Origin: Paulownia fortunei
Lineage: Eukaryota; Streptophyta; Magnoliopsida; Lamiales; Paulowniaceae
Length of the DNA: 64,000 nt
Assembly (NCBI GenBank): GCA_019321725.1
Contig: CM033109.1
Location: 6,169,993 to 6,233,992, forward strand
Reading direction: 5' to 3'
The first letter of the stretch is position 1. Every line of letters begins with the position of its first letter. Both the position numbers and the translations under genes were made by a program. The notes beneath the pieces were generated by a model, which was given only the letters and a program-made list of their open reading frames with translations, made no database searches and was not told the origin of the DNA. Shown in pieces: positions 12,564 to 22,893 of this stretch.

Positions 12564-14450
12564 ATGGAAGTGACTGCTCATTTTCTTTCATATGCCAAGG
12601 CCAATTCTTTATCTGCAGCATTTTTCCCAGCTAAATCAACCGCTTTTGCCCATAAATCTGTCAACTTTGTGGGATATAATTGCCTGCCCAGAAAGTTGAA
12701 ATGTAGTGCAAGACAGTTGAGGAACTTTGGAGCCATAAGTGCTTCTGATTCTGAAAGCAGTTCAACAGATGGTACTGTCAGATGGCTTCTTGAACCCATA
12801 GGTCGGTGAGCTATTCCTTCTCCTTAAATTTGCCCCATTTCAAATTTTAAAATTTCCCTTCCATATGAATAAAATATCTATCTTGCCCCAAAACTAAGAA
12901 TTCTGGCTCCCTCCCTCCCTGATGTGTGTACTGGTGTGATCAAGAACGAATAATTGGCAAAGTGGAGAATGTAAATAGAATGGGATACTAGCACTGGGTA
13001 AAATTTGCTGGTTGAGAGCTAAGTAAGTGGGAGGATGCATATGAAGCAAATAAGGCCATGATTACTAGATCAGGTGATTATTTTGTCGGGATTAATTATC
13101 TGCTTTAGGCCCTTTTGGTCTGAAATGTAATTTTAGATGGGTTTGATGTAGTGTGTTTTATTCACATAGGAAAATTTGGAGCTTCTTTGATGCTTAATCT
13201 GCATATTATGTTGCAGAGAGTACCTTCAGCTGCTTCTCATTGTTAATCATCTGATATAGAATACTTACAGAAGCCAATGATTATAGTCCGGGTATCCTAT
13301 TAGCCCTGGTTTGTTGGAAACTGATTAAAATTGAACTGCCACTGTCACATTGCATCATTCATATGTTAACTGGAGTAATTGTTTTAATCCCTCCTCAGAT
13401 AAATTCTAATGATTTTTTATGATGATGAGATGGGACATTATGTTCTTATTGTTATTGCCACTTGCCAGGTGATGGTGATTCAAGGCACATTGGTTATAAG
13501 ATTGCGATGCCTGGTGCATTTGAAATAGCTTCTGTAAGTGTTTCATATTTTGATTTTAGTGCTTGTTTCGGTATGAGATGGTATTTGACTGGTATAAATT
13601 TTGACATGACTTAGAATGTAGTCACTGTTGGACGTGTTCGCGAGAAAGCAGATGTAGTGATTTCCGTACCTACAGGTATTCAATGTTACATGGTTCAAAA
13701 TATCTTTACTTGTTCTTTTCTTGCTTTCAATCATTGGACCAGAATGGCACTAGTACATTTTTGAACCGTATCAAGATTTTCTTTTAGTTTTTGCTCAATT
13801 TTCTTGATTCAGATTTGCATCTTAAATAGTACCCAGCCTTCCTGTCTTTACTCGACTTGTCTTCCGCATCGTAAAGCTCAAAATGTAGTTTCAGCTGTCA
13901 CATTTGTCAGTGTCCACTGCAGTTGCCAAATGCTATTCCTGTCTAAAAAATAGCATAGAAAAACTTTATCCACTCATGAAGTAGAAATTATTTGTTCGGG
14001 GACAAGATAAGATCTTAAGATGTGTGCCTGAACCAAGCACTGATTTGTGTTCCTTTCACTTGCTCATACTCTATACAGTTTCTGCTTTGCATGCTCGGAT
14101 TCAGAAGACCGAAGAAAATCTGTTGATTACTGATTTGGACAGCACGAACGGTACATTCATTGATGAAAGACGGCTTCAACCTGGAGTTGTTGCCGCTGCA
14201 TCACCTGGAAATCTCATTACATTTGGTATGAACTTTACATTTGGTAGTCCTAACAGAAGTGTTGGTTGAGAGTGATGCAAATCTTTTTGTAACTTGCTCA
14301 TTTCTATGAATTTCTGATTGTCAAGGGGACACCAATCTAGCAATATTCAGAGTATACAAGCTTGAGAAAGAGGAGTTTACAGCTGAATCCGAGAAATCTG
14401 AAAGTAAACCAGAGGAAGAGCCAAGCAGCAACGTCGAGTCCACAAGCTGA
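12564..14450 (+). CDS. FHA-domain protein, probably plastid-targeted (At2g21530-like)
   Basis: A phosphothreonine-binding FHA protein of 211 residues. Five exons (12564-12801, 13469-13533, 13615-13675, 14079-14225, 14326-14450) join in frame (phases 1, 0, 1, 1). The first ~60 residues are rich in Ser, Ala, Lys and Arg with few acidic residues, as in a chloroplast transit peptide. The FHA core shows GR (VTVGRVREKAD, about 103-113), SxxH (VSALHAR, 122-128) and NGT (STNGTF, about 140), the residues that contact the phosphopeptide. After the core comes DTNLAIFRVYKL and an acidic Ser/Glu tail. The start at 12564 was chosen because translation there opens a transit-like N-terminus; an in-frame ATG at 12465 would add 33 residues. 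The similarity to Arabidopsis At2g21530 is recalled, not searched; the partner is unknown. Confidence 0.88.
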
Positions 14451-16458
14451 TCTCATATATTTTCATTTCTTGAAACTAAAAGCAGCTGAAACTATAGATG
14501 CGGGTTTTATTGCTTCTATATGGATTCCCCAGTTTTTGAAGTAATGCGCGATGACAGACAGTGTCTACTGATGCAGACTTGTCCATAGGCTAGTCTTTTT
14601 GCTTCTTTTTCATAGATGAATAATGTTTTACATGCATTACCATATTCCTGGTGATTGGCAAATTTAGGGGACTTTTATGCCCTTGTCTTTGCAAGAACGT
14701 GATGATGTGATATGCATCTACGTCTTAGGTTTATGTTAGAGATATTAAATATTTAATATTTTTTTTTCTCTAAATTATTTGTTTTTAATTGAAGTGGTTG
14801 TTTAATATCTAGATGGTCATTCTCCACCTATTTGTAAAAGGTTTCGTATAAAGAATACTAGAATGAGTTAAAGATATTAAATATTTAGTTATATAGCATG
14901 GTAAGAGGGAATATATTTAATGGGTTTTTTTTTTGTTTTTTGTTTTATCTTGAAAAAAGGGGGAATGAAAATTTAGCATATAATTTAGAAAGATCTAGAT
15001 AAAAGAAGTCATAAAAGTATTGCAGCATGTTGTTGGAATTAGGGGTTTACATGGTATTCATGTTGTTTGATAGTAAAATTTCAATTCAACCCAAGATGTA
15101 TAGGTTGGCAAAATTTAAACGGGTTAAATACAATTTGTCTCCCTGTGAAATAGAAAAAAATAAAGACAACAATAATTAAGAAATGTAAGATGGGAGAAAG
15201 AAGGCCAAAAAAAAAAAAAACAATAAAAATAAAAAAGAATAAATTTAGTTTAAAAGTATCCGAAGTAGTTTAGTTATTTTTCACTACAACTCATAGTAAA
15301 TTTGAATAAGGATAGTATGCATATTTTTTAAAAGACTAAGGAGATTATTAATTTGGCCTTTATTTTTAAGTTAAGGGTTTTTTATTGCCATTTCTTTTTT
15401 TATTTTTTATAGGGGAACCTTTTTTCTAAACTCAAAATTAATGTATTCCTCCAAATGGTGTTGTTTAAGTAGGTCAGATTTGATGTATATATAATTTAAT
15501 GGTAGGGAAAAACTAAAAATTCTTACCATTACAAAGATTTGGATAGATTGAAAAACTTTTTAATATTCTTAAAAAAAATTAATTGCCATAAGAAAATTTA
15601 CACAAATACATCATATATGAATGTATGTATACATTATATATACTGATTGGATTGTGAATCGATCAATATTGATCCGTATAATTTGAGCTGGAAGATCAAG
15701 TGGAGTAAATTTATATACAATGCCAGATGTGAATGGATAAATTTGTAATTGTAATTAAGTAGAGGGGGTGTATGTGTAATTATTAGAAACTAAAGGGGCG
15801 GTAAGTGTAGTATAAACAAATGAACAAATATGGATACAATAAACCCGACCAACCACGGGCGATAAATTACCCTAATTTTTTCTCTTTGATCCCTCCGAAA
15901 ATTGTAAAACAAGAACCTGAAAAAAAAAAAAAAAAAAAAAAAACAGATTCGTAATTTAGATCAAAGTTTTCTTCTCATACATAGTTTTTCCTTCGGTTTT
16001 GTGTTCTACGAAGCGTAAAAAGTCGTTGCGTTTTCAATTTTTGAGGTATTTCTTCGCTCAATCTCAGTCACACCCTGATTTTTGCTCTTCCAGATATCTA
16101 GTTTTGTTTGATTTCTTCTTCCTAATTTATCTGAAGTTTTGAGATTGCTTTTAATTCTAAAAGAAGGTTCAGTCCTATTCCATCTAACTCGTTTTCGTTT
16201 TCATTGTTTTTTTTTTGTTGTTTAAGTGGCTTTCTGTTGCTTTATACTCTACGTCGGTCTAGGGCTTGAGTAATTAGGCTAACTTTCTGGTCTTTGAGGG
16301 TGTGATTGAATTGGGTTTTTACAAGGTTTTTGAATTTTCCCCAATTTTCACTTTAGTTTGTTTTTGAATTTTAGAATCTTGTGATAATCCAGAAGTTCTA
16401 TTTTATAAGGTCGGTTTTTGAGTCTGAATATCTAAATCAAATTCAGGGAAAGAATTTT
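14451..16458. other. Spacer with FHA 3' UTR and F-box gene promoter/leader
   Basis: No gene was found. The FHA 3' UTR probably ends before about 14750. A block with GATATTAAATATTTA occurs twice (near 14739 and 14874). The right part, from about 15880, reads as a transcribed leader with pyrimidine-rich stretches. A 24-base poly-A tract lies at 15920-15943. A leader intron ending at the TTCAG before 16447 is possible. Confidence 0.5.
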
Positions 16459-18108
16459 ATGGAATTTGAATGCCAACAGGCTACAGAAATCGGCTTCAAT
16501 GACTCTTTGACAAATTGCTTGGATAATCCTCGAAAACAAAAAATTGACGATAAAGTTTTTGCGATTAATAACGGAAAAGTGGAATCTTCAGGGACTGAAA
16601 ATCTGCAAAGTGTAACAGAATCAAATTTCAAGATTGGGATACCTTTCAATGAAGCTTTGCCAAATCATTGCCTGTCTTTTGCTGATCTTCCCCCAGCATT
16701 GATATCTGAAATTCTTAATTTCCTTGACCCAAAAGGACTAGGAATTGTGTCTTGTGTCAATACATCTTTGTACAGAATCGCCTCTGAGCACCATGTGTGG
16801 AAGGATTTTTACCATGAGAGGTGGGGATATCCGATAACTGTGGTCAATTTGGGGCCTGGATATTCAAATGAGAAGTCATGGAAGAAACTGTTTGTGGAGA
16901 GGGAGTTTCAGAGCAAGACGTTTATGGGACGTTATAGCATTGACACACTGTATGGGCACACGGAAGCTGTTAGGACTGTTTTTGTGTTAGTTTCTAAAAA
17001 GCTTGTGTTCACCTCGGGATATGATCAGGTGGTAAGAATGTGGGACATGGAAGAAGGTTTGTCAATAGCATCATCCCGACCTCTTGGTTGCACTATTCGT
17101 GCAGTTGCAGCTGATACGAAGCTTTTGGTTGCTGGGGGTACTGATGGTTTTATACATGGCTGGAAGGTGGAGGATGGGAACCCTCACTTATTTGATCTTA
17201 GGGCACCTCATAATCAGAATATGGAATTTCGAGTTTGGGAACATGAGGGGCCTATAACTTGTCTTGCATTGGATATTAGTAAGATGTATAGTGGTTCTTG
17301 GGACATGTCTGTACGTGTTTGGGATCGTTCTACTTTGAAATGTTTGAAGGTCCTGGTGCATAATGACTGGGTTTGGAGCCTTGTCCCTCATGATACTACA
17401 ATTGGGAGCACAGCAGGTTCAGGTGTTTACATTTGGGACACAAATTCTGGGAGTCAGCTTGGCGTTATTAATGGTGCTCATGTTGGTAACACAAATTCTT
17501 TGGCACGAAGTCACACAGGGAAGCTTTTGTTTACTGGAGGAGAAGATGGTTCTATACACATGTTTGAGATCACTAGAAATGTTAAGTGCAATATGCGGAG
17601 GATTGCAACTTGGATTCCGCACACTGGGTCTGTTTATTCTCTTGCATTTGAGTTCCCTTGGCTGGTTTCAGCTTCCAGTGATGGGAAGATTTCACTTATT
17701 GATGTCAGAAAGTTGTTGAAGACAAGTAGACATTCTTCAACTGGAAACACTTTTAAGGGTAACTACTTGGATCAAAAGAATGTGGAACCCCCACAGAGAA
17801 TGCTACATGGGTTTGGGTGCAATTTGTTTTCTGTGGGCATTGGTTCTGATCGGATTGTTTGTGGTGGTGAAGATGGTGTTGTCAGGATCTGGAACTTCTC
17901 ACAAGCTCTGGAGATTGAGCAGAGAGTCCAGAGTTTAAGGGGTATAAGGCTTGAAAACCGCATGAGGCGTCGCAAGCTCCAAATAGAAATGAGTGGTAAA
18001 GCTAGTCAAGGTGAGCAATGCTCGGTTGCTGCAAAGAAGAACCAGATGAACAGCGATAAGAATGGCTGGCATAACAAGCGCAGAGTAACTGGGAAGCTGA
18101 AAGCATAG
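16459..18108 (+). CDS. FBX2: F-box/WD40-repeat protein, FBX2-like
   Basis: A predicted SCF ubiquitin-ligase substrate receptor: the F-box binds the Skp1-like subunit and the WD40 propeller binds substrate. A single exon encodes 549 residues. The F-box is at about 72-120 (FADLPPALISEILNFLDP, VSCVNTSLYRIASEHHVWKD). WD40 blades follow from about 162 (LYGHTEAVRTV, SGYDQVVRMWD, GGTDGFIHGWK, SGSWDMSVRVWD, GGEDGSIHMFE, SASSDGKISLID, GGEDGVVRIWNF). The C-terminus is basic (ENRMRRRKLQ). Start 16459 gives MEFECQQ; the frame stays open upstream to 16381 without an ATG, so that part is leader. Arabidopsis FBX2 (At5g21040), linked to phosphate-starvation responses, is the likely relative, supported by the BPM gene nearby. 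The orthology is recalled rather than tested. Confidence 0.9.
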   Translation: MEFECQQATEIGFNDSLTNCLDNPRKQKIDDKVFAINNGKVESSGTENLQSVTESNFKIGIPFNEALPNHCLSFADLPPALISEILNFLDPKGLGIVSCVNTSLYRIASEHHVWKDFYHERWGYPITVVNLGPGYSNEKSWKKLFVEREFQSKTFMGRYSIDTLYGHTEAVRTVFVLVSKKLVFTSGYDQVVRMWDMEEGLSIASSRPLGCTIRAVAADTKLLVAGGTDGFIHGWKVEDGNPHLFDLRAPHNQNMEFRVWEHEGPITCLALDISKMYSGSWDMSVRVWDRSTLKCLKVLVHNDWVWSLVPHDTTIGSTAGSGVYIWDTNSGSQLGVINGAHVGNTNSLARSHTGKLLFTGGEDGSIHMFEITRNVKCNMRRIATWIPHTGSVYSLAFEFPWLVSASSDGKISLIDVRKLLKTSRHSSTGNTFKGNYLDQKNVEPPQRMLHGFGCNLFSVGIGSDRIVCGGEDGVVRIWNFSQALEIEQRVQSLRGIRLENRMRRRKLQIEMSGKASQGEQCSVAAKKNQMNSDKNGWHNKRRVTGKLKA

Positions 18109-18551
18109 TCTTAGATTCTAGTTTCTGATTGTTTTTATACCCTAGTATGAAGGCATAGTCTATTTAGCCTTTGTAGTTTTCAAGTTTACGTGAATGTTTA
18201 GCTTTTAACCAAAATGTTTGAGTTGGCTTACATGGTTCTGTTTCTGTAATTCCTGTAACAATCATTTACATCTCTGTGTATGTTTCTCTTGGCTCTCACT
18301 GTTTACTCGTCTTTGAATGTTTGGTAAGTATTTAGTGGTTTATTTTTGTATGATTTGGATTGAGGTATTTAAAGTTAATGCCCTTAAAATTTCTGATAGC
18401 TGGTAGATTCGGTAGATGCATTGTGTTTTGCATTCTACATATTCTCTTTTCTGTGAAGTTATTGTGATTGTGAACGAGTGGCAAGTTTAAAGAGGCACAC
18501 TTGACAATCACGGGGTGATTTAAATGAAAATAAAACTCCTAACTGCCAAGG
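18109..18551 (+). other. 3' UTR and flank of the F-box/WD40 gene
   Basis: T-rich, non-coding sequence, consistent with a 3' UTR over the first ~200 bases. It ends abruptly at the GC-rich block starting at 18552. Confidence 0.5.
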
Positions 18552-19645
18552 TGTCAGGGTCGCAACCCGAAGTCGAAATTATCCAGAATTAGCAATCATG
18601 ATGAAAGGAAGGAGGTGCAAATGGCAAGTCATTTAGAGTGTGGGAGAGGGCTTACGCATTACATGCGCCTTGACCCATTTTGTCTATTGGGGAAAATATA
18701 ATTTATTTTGTTAAGCCTATTACAAGGAAGGCATGTTTTGGTGAGCATCAACCGGCCTTCCCCGTGCCAAGCGGGCACCAAGTGAGCAACATCCTTGGAG
18801 GCGACAGGTAGTCTCCAAGGGCCGGATCTAGACATTGCGTAGGCATGTTTAGAGTCCTTGTTTGGGTCGGGAATCGAGCAGGCGGCGCTGGGCCAAAGGG
18901 GCCCACATTGGACGCCCACAAGGGCCAAGAGGTTGCGTGTGATATCGATTATGCTCCGCAGATGGCGAGCAAGATGAAAGCACTTCTAAGCTGATTGGGT
19001 GATCGAGGCAAGCGTTCGAATGCCTCATGAACTCGTAAGCATGCGTTATGGGTTCTAGCCATGTTGTGGGGGGTCCGTTGGTTAATACATGCAGTCGTGG
19101 GGGACGCCGCATTGTGGGCAAGTTGTGGCAAGATATCGGTATGTGGGAAAGCATATCCTACGTATGAGACTAATATGAGATGCCGGCACTTTACATAGGC
19201 CAAGGATTTATGAGTAGCCCTACTCGAGCATGGTACGACCGAAGGACACCTTGGCGAGCAATACGCTTGGGATGCTCCAAGGGAGTGATGAGCACGAGGA
19301 TCGTGTTGTAGGCGTGCGAGCGACCCTCAATGCTGAGACGGAGCAAGCGTGCTCCTGTGCCATTCGAGATGTGCGATAATGACCCGACAATGTGGGTGAA
19401 GCACGACTGGCAAGCTAGCTAGTTGAGAACCGTTGTGGAGACACGTATGGGTGTATACGACGTAAGTCTCGACGAATGTGGGTATTGAGAATAGGCGAGT
19501 GTCGGCACCAAGTGCTGTGCAGGGATACATTCTAATGTTACCGCTAGTGTGCTAAGAAGGCGAGGCGAACGAAGGTTGTGTGCAACTTGAGTGGCCGCAC
19601 GGGCAAAAATATATTTCGCTGCAATAAAAGAGTTCGCCCTTGAAA
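18552..19645. repeat. GC-rich ORF-less block, possible solo LTR
   Basis: About 1.1 kb with clearly higher GC and CpG than its surroundings and no credible gene on either strand; several spurious open frames result from the composition. It starts TGTCAGGG, like an LTR, has AATAAA about 20 bases before its right end, and is flanked on both sides by CAAGG (18547-18551 and 19646-19650), which could be a 5-bp target duplication. The right end reads GAAA rather than the canonical CA, so the LTR call is tentative. It could be another non-autonomous repeat or captured sequence. Confidence 0.4.
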
Positions 19646-19845
19646 CAAGGGCACGCCTTTGTGGATCGTTGATTAAGATTTTATCCAAGTTGCGGTCATT
19701 TATCCAATTTACGGTCAGGGTCATGATCTGACCTTTTAGCCCATGCTATTCTAATTGTGCATTCACCATCCTAATTTTTTCTAAATAAATTTCATGTTTT
19801 TCTTGTATTTGACGGACTGGGACTGAGTTTTTCTTGTTTTCTTTT

Positions 19846-19880
19846 GGGGGGTGGGGGGGGGGGGGGTGGGTGGGTGCGGG
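19846..19880 (+). repeat. G-rich tract (G-quadruplex-capable)
   Basis: An almost uninterrupted G run broken by single T or C bases, with more than four G-triplets within 35 bases. It meets the simple G-quadruplex pattern on the plus strand. Confidence 0.8.
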
Positions 19881-20194
19881 CGCTGTGGCTATGATATCTG
19901 TTTTAGGAATTTTGATTGGCCAACCAGTGCGGTGGCAATCACACCCTGACCATCTTGGAACTGTTTTCCCTATCTCAGATTGATCTGATGCCATACAAGT
20001 TTGTAGAGTGGGCTGTTAGAAAATTGCCTATCTTATTTAACAATAGTTTAAGCTTCGACTTTCCTATAGATTCTTCTTGTTTAAGTGTCATTGCTTTTTC
20101 TACGTCTTCATTTAAGAACTTATCCATTAAATATGCATTTTGCATGGGGAAAAGAATGACACAGATTCATGTGTGTGGATGGGTGAGGGTGTGT

Positions 20195-20219
20195 TGGGGG
20201 GGGGGGGGGGCGGTGGGGT

Positions 20220-20266
<47 letters not shown>
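20195..20266 (+). repeat. Poly-G tract followed by (GA)n microsatellite
   Basis: A run of about 15 G, a short GGTGGGG link, then about 22 GA dinucleotides with one slip. Purine-only over some 70 bases, so a triplex-prone mirror repeat. Confidence 0.9.
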
Positions 20267-20269
<3 letters not shown>

Positions 20270-21034
20270 GCAGGTTGAGGTCCTCGAGGATGCAAGTCTA
20301 TTTCTGTAAACACCACTGATGCATTTGTAGATGTTGTTGATGGTGGATTAGGTGATCACAGTATAAGGCTGCTGAGATATGCAGGGAATGTCCACTATGC
20401 AAATGTGCTGATGAAATTAGACCACCTAGTAGAGGTGTAAGCTCAATAGAATTGAAGGTGACCTGAACGAAGACTCCATCCTAATGCTTGAGGTCTGCAT
20501 TTGTCTTTTTCAGGTTACTATATGCGAAAAAAATAAGCCTTCACTGTGTAGGTGAGTGTCTATTAGACCCACATATGCTGCACCACAATTGTATGAGAAT
20601 GATGGACACAGACTCACACCAGGACCATTAGAACCGGTCAGCTGACCTAGAGGTTCATTTGTACAAAATCATGTGTTCTTTTTCTTAAACCCAAAGAGTG
20701 TCAAGAGCCCTGGAGCTTTAACTCGTAAATCTGCTTAACTTTAGTAGAATAAGCATGGCCCAGCAACTTAAAGAGTCATACGTTTAGAGTGATTTTTCTG
20801 TCTAACTTGGTTATCTGCATACAAACCGAACTTCACCTACAAAAGAAGTAACGAGATAATATATATACCTTCTTATTTATGTAATTGCAGTAGTTTGGAA
20901 TTGTAGTGCCAACAGCTTTATACCAAATGGATACCTTATGTAGCTTGACATCTTTGATTATCTCACATAAAGGAAATTTATGCTGAATCTTCTACATACC
21001 TCCTCTCTCTGTAAAATCTGTTACTATCTCTTAC

Positions 21035-22414
21035 ATGGCTCATTGGGTTCAAGAACTTCATTTTCCTCAACTAAACATTCCTATAACCATTGACAGAATA
21101 GATCCCATCTTGTCTAATTGTTACTTTACAGCACATAACCAAGATAGTCTGTACCTCTCTAATCTTGATGACATGATTGGGGTGCGTGTTTTCACTCCAA
21201 CAGTGTATTTTTACCAATCAAAAGGTTTGATATCCCACGACGAACCTGTTGTTCAGATACTTAAAGATGCTCTTAGGAGGGTCTTAGGGCCTTATTATCC
21301 TTTCACAGGTAGACTAAGAGAGACAATGAATGGGAAGCTGGAAGTTTTCTTTGGCCCAGATCAAGGTGCTCTGCTGGTTGAGGCGCATTCTGATGTGGCC
21401 TTAGCAGATCTTGGAGATTTATCAGTGCCAAATCCTGCCTGGATGAAGTTGATCTATAGATTTCCTAATGAAGAACAGTACAAAGTTGTTAACATGCCAT
21501 TGGTGATAGCCCAAGTGACCAAATTCAACTGTGGTGGCTTCAGCCTTGGTTTGAGAATCTGTCATTGTCTCTGTGATGGCTTTGGAGCAATGCAATTTCT
21601 CAGTGCCTGGGCTGAAACAGCAAAAGCCGGCTCGTTGGTGGTAAATCCTAAGCCTTGTTGGGATCGAGAATTCTTTCTGCCCCGTAATCCTCCCAAGACC
21701 AAATTCTCACACACTGAGTTCAAGAGAATTGATGAAGGCTCAAGCCTGACAAAGCACCTATGGCAAGGCAAGCCTGTCCAGAAATGCTACCGGATAAGCC
21801 GAGAGTATCAAGACCGTTTGAAGATATTAGCACAAGCAGATGGAGAATTTTCATGCACAACCTTTGATGCAATGGCAGCTCATGTGTGGAGATCCTGGGT
21901 GAAAGCACTGGATGTTAAGCCTCTTGACTACGAGCTTCGCCTTACTTTTTCTGTCAACGCTCGCGCCAAGCTCAAAAATCCACCTTTGAAAGATGGTTTT
22001 TATGGTAATGCCTTGTGCGTGGCATGCGCCACGAGCACCGTGGAGAGGCTTGCCAATGGATGCCTAGCTGAGACAGCCCGGTTGGTGCACGAGGCTCGAT
22101 TAGGCGTCTCAGAGGAGTACTTGAGATCCACAATTGACTACATTGATCTGCATAGGCCTAAGAGGCTGGAATTTGGTGGGAAACTGACAATAACTCAATG
22201 GACTCGGTTTTCCATATATGAATCAGCTGACTTTGGCTGGGGGAAGCCGATATATGCCGGGCCAATCGACTTGACTCCGACACCACAAGTGTGTTTATTC
22301 TTGCCTGTGGGAGGAGAGGCTGAAACCAGTGGAGCAATGGTACTCTGCATATGCTTGCCAGAATGTGCTTGCCATAGATTTAGAGAATTGTTAATGTCTC
22401 ATGGATTCAAGTAA
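21035..22414 (+). CDS. BAHD-family acyl-CoA acyltransferase
   Basis: A single-exon gene of 459 residues, the normal BAHD length. It should transfer an acyl group from acyl-CoA to an alcohol or amine in the cytosol. The catalytic HxxxD is HCLCD at residues 177-181, within CGGFSLGLRICHCLCDGFG. The structural DFGWG is at 399-403 (ESADFGWGKPIYAG). The conserved YPFTGRL motif is at about 88-94. The sequence CWDREFF...PRNPP and the tail PIDLTPTPQVCLFLP suggest an Arabidopsis At1g27620-like clade related to fatty-alcohol and hydroxycinnamoyl acyltransferases. Acceptor and donor cannot be read from sequence. ATG at 21035 is the first in-frame start and opens a typical N-terminus. No defect was seen. 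Confidence 0.93.
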   Translation: MAHWVQELHFPQLNIPITIDRIDPILSNCYFTAHNQDSLYLSNLDDMIGVRVFTPTVYFYQSKGLISHDEPVVQILKDALRRVLGPYYPFTGRLRETMNGKLEVFFGPDQGALLVEAHSDVALADLGDLSVPNPAWMKLIYRFPNEEQYKVVNMPLVIAQVTKFNCGGFSLGLRICHCLCDGFGAMQFLSAWAETAKAGSLVVNPKPCWDREFFLPRNPPKTKFSHTEFKRIDEGSSLTKHLWQGKPVQKCYRISREYQDRLKILAQADGEFSCTTFDAMAAHVWRSWVKALDVKPLDYELRLTFSVNARAKLKNPPLKDGFYGNALCVACATSTVERLANGCLAETARLVHEARLGVSEEYLRSTIDYIDLHRPKRLEFGGKLTITQWTRFSIYESADFGWGKPIYAGPIDLTPTPQVCLFLPVGGEAETSGAMVLCICLPECACHRFRELLMSHGFK

Positions 22415-22893
22415 CAGTTTCATGACTGAAAAGCGGCTAGCATGTTAGCATGATTTACTTCATTCCATATTGCCTGTAATGTGGAATTTTACTTGGGATA
22501 TGTACTTGAATCAGGGTCTTGCTAAGTTTGTTCAAGTTGATTTTCTTGGACTGCCAATAAGCCGGATTAAGCAGTAAATGAAAATAGGACAAGTGAATAA
22601 GAAAAAAATTGTCATTGGGAATAGTCCAATGTTATGAGTTAACCATACAAGAATAGGTTCCCAAGATTTACAACCCAAAAACCGCCACTGCTAAACTTTT
22701 TTTTTTTTTTACTCCCTTTTATGAAGAACCCAAGATTCATTGCTTATACATAGTCAATTCCTCCAACCTAAAAGAAGGAACAAAGCAACCTAGAAAATCT
22801 TGAAACAAGGGAATAAACAAAGTCGAGCAATATAGCCTTTTTGGTAATCTACTGCTATTACTTCTCACTTGCAAGTTACAGAAAGCACAAGAA
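22415..22893 (+). other. BAHD 3' UTR and GDSL gene promoter/leader
   Basis: Short spacer between two genes on the same strand, including a poly-T run near 22697. No further gene is seen; the promoter of the GDSL gene must lie here or overlap the preceding gene's 3' end. Confidence 0.5.

Larger units (their letters stand above)
19646..21034. other. Spacer upstream of BAHD gene with G-run and GA microsatellites
   Basis: No recognised gene. It contains a G-rich run (19846-19880), a second G-run plus GA repeat (20195-20266), and an open frame without ATG at 20285-20443 that I cannot identify. A TATATATA at 20860-20867 might be the BAHD TATA box, giving a leader of roughly 140 bases. Confidence 0.45.

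Noticed and set aside
18659..19724. Several 80-100 codon minus-strand open frames
   Set aside because: They overlap each other in the GC-rich block, have no family motifs, and are expected from low stop-codon frequency in GC-rich DNA.
19713..19733. GGTCAG...CTGACC inverted repeat as an LTR end
   Set aside because: A six-base stem is short, it lies outside the CAAGG flanks, and it is not matched at the left end.
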